Assembly (NCBI GenBank): GCA_038141425.1
Contig: JAYQIC010000003.1
Span: forward strand, 62,001-126,000
DNA length: 64,000 nucleotides
Direction: 5' to 3'
Source of the DNA: UBA7985 sp038141425
GTDB taxonomy: Bacteria; Pseudomonadota; Alphaproteobacteria; UBA7985
The translations under genes were made by a program, and so were the position numbers. The notes under the pieces are model-generated. The model searched no databases, was not told the DNA's origin, and saw only the letters and a list, made by a program, of their open reading frames with translations. Positions within the stretch are counted from its first letter, which is position 1; each line of letters starts with the position of its first letter. Shown here one piece after another: positions 28,019 to 37,381 of the stretch.

Positions 28019-28456
28019 TCAGGCTCTGGCGATTATGAAGCTCGCGAAGGCAGATGCGGCGGCAATGAACCCTGAGAGAACAATTACACGCGTTTGGTAG
28101 CTGTCTGCGATGCTCACGGCAACGACAACGGCAAGCAGGTACACACCGAAAACAATGAAATCGTATTGTCTAAACGCCTGGTAATTTTTCAGGCTCCGCA
28201 CCGCCTGAAGCGCCAGAAATCCGCCAAAGCCAAATAGTGCATTCGAAGTGATTGTTTTTATTTTGAAGGGAAGGAAGTCGGGCATGGCTGCGGATAGCAT
28301 TCCGAAACATACGGCCATGAACGCAAATGCTGAGAGCCGCCAGGCACGAAGTTTGAGAACTGTTAAGCTGCAAGCCAGAAACATAACAGCTGGCGCCAAT
28401 AGCATCGCCGCGACGAGAGGTGCGAACTGCTCGAGATTTGTTGGGGACATCAGCAT
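28019..28456 (-). CDS. Multi-pass membrane protein; probable N-terminal sensor part of the winged-helix regulator
   Basis: 145 residues with four to five membrane helices (PLVAAMLLAPAVMFLACSL, LSAFAFMAVCFGMLSAAM, ALFGFGGFLALQAV, FIVFGVYLLAVVVAVSI, RVIVLSGFIAAASAFASF). It ends ...IIARA then TGA at 28019-28021. The same frame continues without another stop for 184 codons into the wHTH protein. No known domain recognised. Probable start ATG 28456; 209 bases separate it from the divergent ELWK-repeat gene. Confidence 0.6.
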   Translation of the reverse strand: MLMSPTNLEQFAPLVAAMLLAPAVMFLACSLTVLKLRAWRLSAFAFMAVCFGMLSAAMPDFLPFKIKTITSNALFGFGGFLALQAVRSLKNYQAFRQYDFIVFGVYLLAVVVAVSIADSYQTRVIVLSGFIAAASAFASFIIARA

Positions 28457-28665
28457 TTGCCGTTTTGATCGTTTTTCCGGGGAAAATTAACTCAGGAATG
28501 AGGCTGCACAACAGTACTATTGAGAATTGTTAAGGTTCGTTAATTTGTTTTTGGTAAATTATGATTGAGCCGACCGCCCCCCGTCCGTGAAAATCCCAAG
28601 GCTACACTGGATCAGCTTTACGTCTCGTAAACGCTGGAAATGCGTCAAGGGTTAACGGTCAAATC

Positions 28666-30567
28666 ATGGGTATCATTAATCGTCGTGGCAGCAACTCGCC
28701 ACGCAGTGCGCTGACGTCGTCAGCTTCTCTTCTCACAATTGCCGCAGGTGCTGCATCCTGGCCCGGTTTGGCTCAAGCAGCTGGTGATGAGATTACCTCA
28801 CAGATGATGCTCTTGCCCGAACACTACGAGCTTATGGAATACGGCGTGGTGGTGTTCAAGCTGGAAACTGGCGAGAACCTCAGCCTGACTCCGGACCAGT
28901 ATCTCATCCTCGAAGATGGTCTGTTGCTGATTACCGATGAGTTGGCACAGGCCTCGATCTACAGCCTGCCAGTGATGGGGTCTGTTCGTGCGCAGTTGCT
29001 TACCGACCTAGAGCAAGTTGCCACCATCGATGGCACCGTTGCAGAAGCCACACCGGCCCAGACGCTATCGATCACCGAAGGCCAAGCGCCCCGCCTGTCC
29101 GAGCAGGTCGAACTGCAGAGCTATGAGCTAGCGCAGAAGTCTGAATGTGAAGAAGGTTCAGATGATGATGACGAGGGCTGTGCCCTGCCACTGGGCGCTT
29201 CGAGTGAGGCCAGCGTGAGCGAAGGGCTTGCGGTGGGAATGTCTGTCGCGCCTGGTGCCATGGCACTCTGGGTATGCTTATGACCAGTGATCAGCCTGCT
29301 GAGGAAGAAGAAGAAGGCCCACCTCAGGTCCAGTGGGAGACTAAGTATTGGAAGATGTTCGACTTGAACCTGGACCCCGGCGGCATCGATGTCAGCGACA
29401 GTGACCCATCCCAATTCACGGAGTTCCAAGGGGATCTATACTTTCGGGCCGCCGGTGAGCAATTTGATTGGGAGCTCTGGAAGTTCGATGGCACCAATGC
29501 CAGCATAGTTGAGGACATCTATCCCGGTGTAAATTCAATCGAGTACTGGTGGAACGGCGGCGACTTTAAAACGAGTTATCCAAGTTCCTTGGTTGAATAT
29601 GATGACGCGTTGTATTTCGTCGCGAACGACGAGCTTGAGGGAGAGAGCTCTTCAAATTTGATGGTACCAACGTGTCTCGCGTCACAAACCTCAACACCGA
29701 CTCTGGTGTCATGAATGGAGGCTCATTCATTAAATATTCCTTCTTACCTTTGAACTGGATGAACGCCTCGTTGAATATCAAGGATCTTATATTTCGCTGC
29801 ATTCGGCAACGATGACAAAGGGGTACAGCTCTGGAAATACAACGAAACCGATGAACCCGTTCGAGTCACAGAAATCAGCGACGGTGCGGGATCTGGGATG
29901 AATCCCTCTGGCTTAACTGTATTCAACAGTGAGCTCTATTTTTATGGTGGAAACACCGATAACGGATATGAACTTTGGAAGTACGACGGCACAAGCGCCA
30001 GCCTGGTCGATGACATCTGGACCGGCGGTTTTTCCAGTAAAGAACCCGGTGTTGTGAACATGGCTGTCTATGACAATGCACTGTACTTCGCGGCCGACGG
30101 CAACGATGGCAAAGGCCTGGAACTTTGGAAGTACGACGGCGGTGCGAGTGCCACCCTTTTTGCGGATATCAACGAAGGGCCCAACGGTAGTGATCCAGAC
30201 GATTTTCTTGTCGCAGACGGGTTACTGTTCTTTGAAGCCGATGATGGGATCCACGGCGAAGAGATGTGGCAGTTTGACGGCAGTACATTGAGGATGGTCG
30301 TCGACGCAGTCCCCGGTGCAGACGGTAGTAACCCTCGACGACACGAAGTCGTGGACAACAAAGTATGGGTGGAAACCACCGACGACACATACGACGATGC
30401 GCTTTTCTACATCGACAGTACAGGTCTCAACTACTTCAATCATTTCGGGGACCCTTTGATGGCGACATCGATGCCATCGGTGGATTTGACAACATATCGT
30501 GGTCCAAGCCCAAACTGAGGCCTATGGCGATGAACTTTGGGTCTACAATCCCGATGGCTGGTTCTAA
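28666..30567 (+). CDS. Secreted ELWK-repeat beta-propeller protein (frameshifted)
   Basis: About 634 residues when repaired. The N-terminus has a signal-like segment ending GLAQA, then a domain with ENLSLTPDQYLILEDGLLLI, an acidic run (SDDDDEGC) and a hydrophobic stretch near GMSVAPGAMALGMLM that may be a membrane anchor. From ~29330 there are seven copies of the ELW-K-DGT repeat: WELWKFDGT, ELFKFDGT, VQLWKYNET, YELWKYDGT, LELWKYDGG, EEMWQFDGS and DELWVYNPDG. These are blades of a propeller-like extracellular protein. Frames break near 29262, 29648, 29750-29795 and 30455. The true stop is TAA 30565-30567. Adhesion or surface-layer function is inferred only. Confidence 0.7.
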
Positions 30568-30613
30568 CGCCGCCTAACCATCACGACATTTCAGGTCATG
30601 GTCTCGAAGATGC

Positions 30614-30667
30614 GCGTCCATGGCGCTCCGCCATATCGGCTGCCCCTGTGTTTTGCGAGACTGGGGG
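30614..30667. repeat. Dispersed ~55-bp repeat, copy A
   Basis: Matches 34044-34099 at about 46 of 56 aligned bases, including GCGTCCA, CGCCATA, GCTGCCCC and TGTGTTTT. Its right part can fold into a small CCCC/GGGG hairpin. Not part of any gene. Confidence 0.55.
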
Positions 30668-30706
30668 TGTTGGACCAGTGGGGACATAGCCGGAAAGACG
30701 CCTTCA

Positions 30707-31284
30707 CTAGTCCATAACGTAGGTAAAACGCTCCAGCAAAGCAGCGACCCGGTCCCGATCTACCCCGGTTTGAGGCACGCGAAAAACCGCCTGACGCTCT
30801 GTGCGCTGGTCTGGGGCCAGACAAGTCTCCACGATGTGGTAGTAGGCACGCTCTGTATAGTCGTCGAACAGGACCAACGTTCCGGGCTTTGCGCGGAGCA
30901 GACTGGTGAGGAAGCACGCAACACGGAAGCGGCCATCGATGAGCACCAAATCGGGATCAAACTCTTCCTCCCATGGCGCGTCAAAGTAGTTTGCAAAGCG
31001 TGCTCGGCCTTCATAAGACGTGGGATATCCCCAGTTGCGAACAGGCCCAAGGTCCACGTGGATCAGCGTCGTTTGGGCCTGTTGCGGGTCAGAGAGCTGG
31101 CTTGCAACGTGGATTTTCCATTGTTCAGACGTATCAACGGAACGGATCAATCTTTCTGTTGTGTTAGCCGCCGCAAGGGTGGACAGCCCCATCCCGTATT
31201 CCCCATAGCGCCGGGACCGGAAAGTAGCGTGTGGAAAAGCGCACCGTGGCCATCGAACAGGCGTGGTCGGTCAAGATCAGTCAT
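30707..31284 (-). CDS. Small SAM-dependent methyltransferase-like protein (frameshifted)
   Basis: About 192 residues from ATG 31284 (MTDLDRPRLFDGHGALF). A frameshift near 31238 precedes RRYGEYGMGLSTLAAAN, the glycine-rich SAM-binding-like loop. Downstream PDLVLIDGRFRVACFLTSLL and PGTLVLFDDY correspond to the acidic motif II region of Rossmann methyltransferases. The first part is short and no substrate domain is visible. It stands alone next to intergenic repeats. Function unknown; sugar or small-molecule methylation is possible. Confidence 0.5.
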
Positions 31285-31587
31285 TAGGAACCTTTGCGAT
31301 TAGTTCTGACGGGCGTGCTTTCCTCTGTTGGGACGCAAAGAAAAGCCCAGCCGTCGACATCTGTGCCTATCACAATTCCAGACGCCCCCGCTGTTTTTGT
31401 CATGGGTGTCATGGCGGTCCTCCAAGCGGTCCCGACGAGATCTTTGGCGCCCAGAGTCGGGACGCATCGCTCCCCACTAACCAACGCGTTTGAATATCGG
31501 CCCCCCGGGACTCTACACCTATTTCTCCTGAGCATCGTCGATCAGATGCTTTGATACACAGCTCCAAAGAGCCCGGATTTTTCTCAA
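31285..31587. other. Intergenic region
   Basis: 303 bases between divergent methyltransferase-like and SulP genes. Both strands are open (86 codons plus at 31294, 83 codons minus to 31284), but neither frame has a ribosome site or a recognisable motif, and they mirror each other. Promoters of both flanking genes must lie here; I cannot fix them. Confidence 0.35.
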
Positions 31588-33073
31588 ATGATGAACTTCA
31601 CCGCCTACCGCGACCAGTGGACGGGCAACACTCGACGAGACTTACTTTCAGGCCTGGTTGTCGCCTTGGCCCTTATTCCCGAAGCCATTGCATTTTCGAT
31701 CATTGCCGGAGTTGACCCCAAGGTTGGCCTGTACGCGTCATTTTCGATCGCTGTCGTCACGGCGATCGTCGGGGGACGGCCCGGCATGATTTCGGCGGCT
31801 ACAGCAGCAACAGCGGTGCTGATGGTAACGCTGGTGAAGGAGCACGGATTGCAGTACCTGCTTGCCGCCACGGTTCTCGCTGGCGTGCTGCAGATTGGTG
31901 CGGGAACCCTGCGTCTGGGGCATCTGATGCGGTTCGTGTCCCGATCTGTGATGACGGGTTTCGTCAACGCGCTGGCTATTCTGATCTTTCTCGCCCAATT
32001 GCCCGAACTCATCGGGGTAGCATGGATCACTTACCTCTTCGTCGCGGCCGGCCTGGCGATTATCTACATTCTTCCGCGCTTTACCCGCGTGGTGCCGTCT
32101 CCGCTCATTTGCATCATCGTTTTGACAGCGATCGTCATGATATTCGACGTGGATGGCATTCGCCGCGTGGGCGATATGGGTGAGCTGCCGGATTCCTTGC
32201 CCGTCTTCCTGATCCCCAAATCCTCTGAATTTTGAAACCCTCCAGATCATCTTTCCATATTCGGTGGCAGTGGCGGCCGTCGGATTGCTGGAGAGCCTCA
32301 TGACCCAATCCCTCGTCGACGACCTCACTGATACGCAGTCGGACAGGAACCAGGAATGCATCGGTCAGGGCGTAGCGAATGTCGCCACTGGCTTTATCGG
32401 TGGCATGGCGGGTTGCGCCATGATTGGGCAGTCCATGATCAATGTTAAATCGGGTGGCCGGGGCCGACTCAGTTGCTTTGCAGCAGGGGGCTTGCTGCTC
32501 TTCATGATCGTGGTCCTAGGGCCTTGGGTAGAGCAAATGCCAATGGCAGCGCTGGTCGCGATCATGATAATGGTGTCCATCGGGACGTTCAGCTGGTCTT
32601 CGATCCGCAACCTCGGTCGCCATCCGTGGCCTTCGAGCGTGGTCATGATCGGCACCGTCATCGTCGTGGTTGTGTGGCACAATCTGGCGCTGGGCGTGAT
32701 GGCGGGCGTGCTGCTCTCCGGGATCTTTTTTGCGTGGAAAATGGCCCGGGTGTTCCGGGTAACGTCCCGGCTTGAAGAGGGTGGGCAGCATCGCCGCTAT
32801 CAGATTGAGGGACAGTTGTTCTTCGCGTCGGTGGAGCCATTCAACGAAGCCTTCGACTTCAGGGAAGCCCTGCAAAAGGTGACGATCGATGTTTCGCGCG
32901 CACACATCTGGGACCTGTCTGCGGTACATGCCTTGGACATGATCCAACTGAAGTTCAAAAGAGAAGGTGCCGATGTCGAGGTGGTTGGGCTCAATGAGGC
33001 CAGCGAAACCATTGTTTTGAAATTGGGACAGGCTCATCAGCCGGCCGCACTCGAAAAGAGCATGGAGCACTGA
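31588..33073 (+). CDS. SulP-family anion transporter with STAS domain (frameshifted)
   Basis: About 495 residues. N-terminal SulP signature DLLSGLVVALALIPEAIAFS, then GLYASFSIAVVTAIVGGRPG, 10 or more membrane helices, and a C-terminal cytoplasmic STAS domain (VTIDVSRAHIWDLSAVHALD). Inner-membrane carrier for sulfate, bicarbonate or dicarboxylate. One inserted base near 32222 gives a false stop; reading on in the next frame gives PNPLNFETLQIIFPYS, the expected family sequence. Five bases separate it from a universal stress protein gene. Confidence 0.9.
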
Positions 33074-33077
33074 GATC

Positions 33078-33932
33078 ATGACACAGCCAAAGCTCGTGGC
33101 GCTCATCGATGGGTCGGGTTACGCAAAGAGTGTGTGCGACTACAGCATCTGGGCCGCTCAGGCGCTTTCCGTCCCGATCGAGCTGATGCACGTGATCGGC
33201 CGGCGACAGGAGAATGCGCTGGATATCTCTGGTGCTTTGTCTTTGGGTGCGAGAACACGAATGCTTGAAGATGTGGCTCGCATAGAAGGGGATCTTGCGC
33301 GCCTTTCGCAGGAACGCGGCCGAGCCCTGATCGAGGGCGCCGCTGATCACATAGAGGCCACGCTCAAGGAACGCCCGATCGTCCGATTGCGCAAGGGCGA
33401 TCTTGTCGTCGAAGCTAATCAGGCTTTGAAGGAAACTGACCTGCTGATCATTGGCAAGCGGGGGGAGGCGGCAGGGTTTGCAAAGCTCCACCTTGGTTCA
33501 AACCTTGAACGCATGATCCGATCAAGCAGCTGCCCTATTCTTGTGGCGCCGAGGTCCTTCAAGCCGCTCGGTCGGGCGCTGATCGCCTACGACGGGCGTG
33601 CGTCGTCGAAACGCGCCGTAGACGCCATCGCCGAAAGCGCGCTGCTCAAGGGTCTGCCACTGACCTTGATGACGGTGAACGAGCGCGAGTCTGGCAATAC
33701 GGGTTCCCTTGATGAGCCCATGGCCGCACTTGAGCAGGCAGGATTTAATGTCCAAGCCGAGACCCATCCAGGAAAGGCCGTCGAGGTTATCGGCAACCGG
33801 GTCGCCAGCGAGGAATTCTCACTAATGGTGATGGGCGCATACAGCGGCAATCGCCTGCATTCGATGCTGATCGGATCGACGACAACCGAGCTTCTCATTT
33901 CCTGTCGTATCCCGGCTTTGCTGTATCGCTGA
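33078..33932 (+). CDS. Universal stress protein with two Usp domains
   Basis: 284 residues, intact. Domain 1 (KLVALIDGSGYAKSVCDYS ... DLLIIGKRGE ... GSNLERMIRSSSCPILVAP) and domain 2 (RALIAYDGRASSKRAV ... LMVMGAYSGNRLHSMLIGST ... LLISCRIPALLYR) each show the Usp fold. The second carries the nucleotide-binding pattern G-2x-G-9x-G(S/T). It follows sulP so closely that the two are cotranscribed; linked SulP-UspA pairs are known from marine bacteria and may couple transport to energy status. Confidence 0.88.
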   Translation: MTQPKLVALIDGSGYAKSVCDYSIWAAQALSVPIELMHVIGRRQENALDISGALSLGARTRMLEDVARIEGDLARLSQERGRALIEGAADHIEATLKERPIVRLRKGDLVVEANQALKETDLLIIGKRGEAAGFAKLHLGSNLERMIRSSSCPILVAPRSFKPLGRALIAYDGRASSKRAVDAIAESALLKGLPLTLMTVNERESGNTGSLDEPMAALEQAGFNVQAETHPGKAVEVIGNRVASEEFSLMVMGAYSGNRLHSMLIGSTTTELLISCRIPALLYR

Positions 33933-33939
33933 GGCTCAG

Positions 33940-33960
33940 GGCTGGCCGAGAAGGCCAGCC
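33940..33960 (+). terminator. Hairpin after uspA
   Basis: Perfect 8-bp inverted repeat GGCTGGCC-GAGAA-GGCCAGCC eight bases after the stop codon. No T run. Confidence 0.5.
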
Positions 33961-34001
33961 TGCATCTACCCGCGCCCTCTGGGTGCTCGGCTTCCATCAC
34001 C

Positions 34002-34046
34002 GGCGGTGCGTCTGTGATTGTGGCTGACCGGGTGGTGGGTACGGCG
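34002..34046 (+). pseudogene. Remnant of a GcvT-domain gene
   Basis: 45 bases encoding GGASVIVADRVVGTA match 27014-27058 of the dimethylglycine dehydrogenase-like gene (GGASVMVADRVVGTV) at 39 of 45 positions, mostly third-base changes. No further similarity is evident on either side, so this is a fragment of a second, protein-coding copy. It runs straight into repeat copy B. Confidence 0.55.
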
Positions 34047-34099
34047 TCCACGTTGCTGCGCCATAGCAGCTGCCCCCTGTGTTTTCGCGATACGGGGGG
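34044..34099. repeat. Dispersed ~55-bp repeat, copy B
   Basis: Second copy of the element at 30614-30667 (about 82% identical with two gaps). It begins exactly where the GcvT remnant ends and closes with a CCCCCTGT...ACGGGGGG hairpin. Confidence 0.55.
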
Positions 34100-34127
34100 C
34101 GAGATCCGCAACCTGGCGGAACTCCAA

Positions 34128-35102
34128 TTATTGCTCCCTTGTTAGCTTTTCTGCCGGTTTCGCACTCAGCCATGGCACACCGATCCGAAACGATTTTGTG
34201 CGTGTAACGGGGGTCCGTCGACTGTTGGGTCCACGGCTTTCGCGCCAGACGACAAAAATCCCGCTGCCAATGATCAAAACGGCGCCCACGCCAATCCAAA
34301 TGTCTGGAATTTCCTGAAAGAAAACCAAGCCAAACAGCGCAGCCCATATAATTTGTGAATATTGCATCGGCGCGATGAGTGAAGCCGGGGCATTCCGGTA
34401 AGCTCTCAACACAAGAATTTGCCCCACGATCAGAAGCAGTCCCATCAGCGCGAGCGTCGCAAGATCAACAATGGGGAGCGGTTTATAATTACCGGGCATC
34501 ACAACAGCCATAATGAGCAACACCGCCACCATCGGGAACAGAATGAGCGTTTGTGAACGTTCTTCGCGGCCAACCTTGCGAACGACGATCGCACCAATGC
34601 TGTTGGCCACTGCGGCCGTCAGACCGGCAATGTGCCCCAGTGAAAGGGGCTGAAGACCCGGCCTCAAAACGATCAAAATGCCAACAAGCCCCAAGATTAC
34701 CGCCGCCCAGCGCTGGGCCCCAACCTTTTCGCCAAGGAAGGGCACAGACAGGGCTGTAATGAGCAGAGGGGATGCAAAAAGGAGCGCGTAAGCTTCTGCC
34801 AGCGTTAAAGCCGTAAACGCATAGAAACCGCAAATCATTCCTACGATGACCGTGGTCGTTCTCAGCAACAGGAACAAGGGCCGATGAGGGACAAAGCTTG
34901 CCTCGGTCCGGTCGGTCGCCATGATCAATGTCATGGGAACAAATGAAAACAGTACCGAAAAAAAGACGATCTGGAAGACGCCGTAGTCGCCGCCTAAAAA
35001 CTTAATCAAGACGTCGTGGCTGGAGAACACCACAAAGCCGGTCAGTGCCAAAAGCACGCCCAAAAGCGGTCGTGTAACCATAGAGGAGATGCTGTCAGTC
35101 AT
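34128..35102 (-). CDS. EamA-domain DMT-family transporter
   Basis: 324 residues, intact, ten predicted membrane helices in two EamA halves (GVLLALTGFVVFSSHDVLIK ... and HIAGLTAAVANSIGAIVVRK ...). GFYAFTALTLAEAYALLFAS and YRNAPASLIAPMQYSQIIWA are typical of RhaT/YdcZ-like metabolite exporters in the inner membrane. The ~35-residue tail after the last helix is hydrophilic. Substrate unknown. Confidence 0.88.
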   Translation of the reverse strand: MTDSISSMVTRPLLGVLLALTGFVVFSSHDVLIKFLGGDYGVFQIVFFSVLFSFVPMTLIMATDRTEASFVPHRPLFLLLRTTTVIVGMICGFYAFTALTLAEAYALLFASPLLITALSVPFLGEKVGAQRWAAVILGLVGILIVLRPGLQPLSLGHIAGLTAAVANSIGAIVVRKVGREERSQTLILFPMVAVLLIMAVVMPGNYKPLPIVDLATLALMGLLLIVGQILVLRAYRNAPASLIAPMQYSQIIWAALFGLVFFQEIPDIWIGVGAVLIIGSGIFVVWRESRGPNSRRTPVTRTKSFRIGVPWLSAKPAEKLTREQ

Positions 35103-35329
35103 GGGTCAGAACTTTTCAATCAATGAGTGGCTCCCAACAAAACATGCTTTGATGTTCAAGTGAAAGACAACCAGCACTGATAGTTTCGCGGTGCTGACGT
35201 GCTGCGTCTCAGAAGCCTAAGCGACCCAATCCGAACCGACGGATGAGATAATCTCTGATCTGGCGATCGATGGCCAACAAAAGCAGCTTTTGGAATTGGG
35301 GTCTGGGCGGATCATCATTGTGGCCACGA

Positions 35330-35947
35330 CTATCGCTCCTGCAGGCCTTTGCCCTCAAAGATTTTCGGCCGGAATTTCTCAATGCGCTGGATGCGCGTCT
35401 TTGATTGCTTGGCTGACAGCAGATTGAACAGGTAGCTGCGTTGCCGACCCGGGGTCAGTTTGCTGAAGGCTTCCTGCATTGCCGGGTCAGCGTCGAGCGC
35501 CTCCGCCAACTCGACGGGCATGTCGACCCTTGTCTCAGATTTTGGCGCCTTGATGCCCCGCTGGGCATAATCCATGGACTCAAGGAGGTAGGCCCGAAGG
35601 ATGGGTTCAAGTCGGACGACGTCGACTTCACTGGAAAACACGATCGTCGACTTTTTGCTGTTGGGCCCGCTTGGGGTGAGCAGGCCATGCGGGTCTTGCA
35701 TCAGGCCGGCGTGAAAGAAGTTAAGGCTGAATTTTTCCCGGAAGGCGCCCAGGATCACGACATTGCGCCCCGCATGGCGATAACACGCCTGCCCCCAGCG
35801 TACCGTCTCCTCTAACGCCACGTCTTGGCAGAGTGATCGCAGCGCGCTCAGTCCGCCTGCCCACAGGTGCACGGAGCAGTCCGGCGTATCAAAGCGCGCG
35901 CACTGACCGCAACCTTTACTGAAATAGTCGTCAACGTTTTCGATCAT
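35330..35947 (-). CDS. YdeI/OmpD-associated family protein (DUF1801-like)
   Basis: 205 residues from ATG 35947 (MIENVDDYFSKGCGQCARF). The first half is DUF1801-like (LCQDVALEETVRWGQACYRH, NVVILGAFREKFSLNFFHAG). The C-terminal OmdA part has DMPVELAEALDADPAMQEAF and SKLTPGRQRSYLFNLLSAKQ, a bacteriocin-protection YdeI/OmdA feature. Cytoplasmic, biochemical role unclear. Confidence 0.8.
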   Translation of the reverse strand: MIENVDDYFSKGCGQCARFDTPDCSVHLWAGGLSALRSLCQDVALEETVRWGQACYRHAGRNVVILGAFREKFSLNFFHAGLMQDPHGLLTPSGPNSKKSTIVFSSEVDVVRLEPILRAYLLESMDYAQRGIKAPKSETRVDMPVELAEALDADPAMQEAFSKLTPGRQRSYLFNLLSAKQSKTRIQRIEKFRPKIFEGKGLQER

Positions 35948-36009
35948 GCAGGACCAACTCGCATATTCGATTGTGCATGAAAACAACATTTGCCATATCA
36001 TTAATGTAA

Positions 36010-36171
36010 TCCGAGACCCTCGCCTTCGCCAGCCCGACACACCGCACCAAGGCACTCAAACGCGGCGGCTGGTCGATCGGCAAAATCAACGGCAAACGGG
36101 TCTATTGGCGCGGTGACAGCAAGCCGCCCAACATCGACGAGGACCTGCTAGGCGAGGTGTGCAGTAGCTAG
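36010..36171 (+). other. Orphan coding remnant of unknown origin
   Basis: An open frame without a start, ending at TAG 36169-36171, with a protein-like composition: HRTKALKRGGWSIGKINGKR then VYWRGDSKPPNIDEDLLGEV. It lies in the 336-base gap between the YdeI-like and binding-protein-like genes, next to an inverted repeat. I do not recognise the family; it looks like the C-terminal end of a larger, possibly mobile-element-borne gene. Confidence 0.3.
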
Positions 36172-36212
36172 CGGTACACGGGGTCGTCGCCACAGGCGGC
36201 CCCATCGCTACG

Positions 36213-36325
36213 GCCGTGGACGCGGTGGACGCGTATTTCCATTGGCGTTTTTGGCGGTAACAGCGGTTCCGTGGAACCCAATCTCAAAAATCCGCGTACA
36301 TAGAGGCGTCCACGGCGTCCACGGC
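36213..36325. repeat. 20-bp inverted repeat with 73-base spacer
   Basis: Arms 36213-36232 (GCCGTGGACGCGGTGGACGC) and 36306-36325 are reverse complements at 19 of 20 positions. Each arm is itself a near-tandem GTGGACGC repeat. The right arm lies inside the 3' end of the binding-protein-like gene. Confidence 0.65.
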
Positions 36326-37379
36326 TCTACATGAGCTGCGTGGACCGGCCTCGTTCACTCCGATTGGCGCCCAGGGGCTATGGGTCTGACTGGTTGGCAA
36401 AGACGGCGTCACGGATTTCTGCGGCGCAATCGTTCGCCATATCGACTGATACTGTTCCAGCACGGTTGCGCGGCTGATCGGCACGCCGGGGATTGCGATC
36501 CACTCTGGAATTTTATAGCCGAGCAGCTGGCTGATGGTGGTTCGGGCCGCGGCGACACCCTGTTTGAACGGGTGCTGTCCCGCGATGCCGACGATCGACC
36601 CGCCGCTGGCCAGCGATGCGGCCGAGAACTTACCCAGATCGACGGTTGTCATTGGAATTTTCAGCTCGGACAGCTCACTGAGAACACTTTCGGCCGGCGT
36701 ATCCCAGACGACGAACAGGCCGGCCATGTCCGGGTGTTCCTGCAGCATACGGCGTCCGACGGCCCCGGCATCTTCGACCGCGTCAAAGCGTGTTGAAACC
36801 AGCTCGATGTCCGGGCGATTGCGCTCCATCCAGCGCGCAAAGGCCAGCTCGCGCTGGTTGGTTGCAAAGAAATCCGCCTGGAAGCCCAGCACGCCGACCT
36901 TGGTCTTTGGCGCGATGAAATCGCTCAGGGCCTTGGCCGCCATTTGCCCCAGGCCAAAGTTGTCAGCAGAAATCAGACCGCCATAGTCCTTGCCCGGGAT
37001 CAGGGCTGTCGGGGCATTCTCGAGCAACATCAGGCCCACGCCCTTGTTGCTGATGTCCTTGTGCGCCTGCGCCACGGAGGCGTTAGCAACGGGAAGGGAG
37101 ATCAGCACCGACAGGTCCTGGGCGCTCAGGCGTTCGAGCGCCTCGATCTGCCGGTCGGGTGAAAACTTGCAGTCGATGACTTCGGTAACGACCACGCCGC
37201 TTTCACCAAATGTGCCGATCATGCCGTTGAGCAGGAGGCGTGACCAGTCACCATCGAGGGTATGCATGGCGATGCCAACCGGAAGTCGCGATCCCTTCGC
37301 GCGGCGGATGTCTTCGGGGAGCAGGACGACGCGCTCTGGCGGCGAAGTTCGCCATGAGGTCAAGACCTGAAACAGTCAC
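36284..37379 (-). CDS. Cytosolic paralogue of a sugar-binding protein (PBP type 1 fold), no signal peptide
   Basis: About 320 residues of periplasmic-binding fold (IGTFGESGVVVTEVIDCKFS, LENAPTALIPGKDYGGLISA, VGVLGFQADFFATNQRELAF, GLFVVWDTPAESVL, MTTVDLGKFSAASLASGG). It aligns throughout with the secreted binding protein at 39804, but the N-terminus has no signal peptide. The probable start is GTG 37379, two bases from the ROK stop, with a one-base loss near 37345 (alternative: TTG 37363 in frame). The last ~50 residues (after YQSIW) have no counterpart and run into an inverted repeat, so the 3' end may be damaged. Likely a cytosolic sugar sensor working with the ROK regulator; this is inference. 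Confidence 0.7.
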
Positions 37380-37381
37380 TT

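Noticed and set aside
31294..31554. Overlapping open frames on both strands in the intergenic region before the SulP gene
   Set aside because: They mirror each other, lack ribosome sites and resemble no family.
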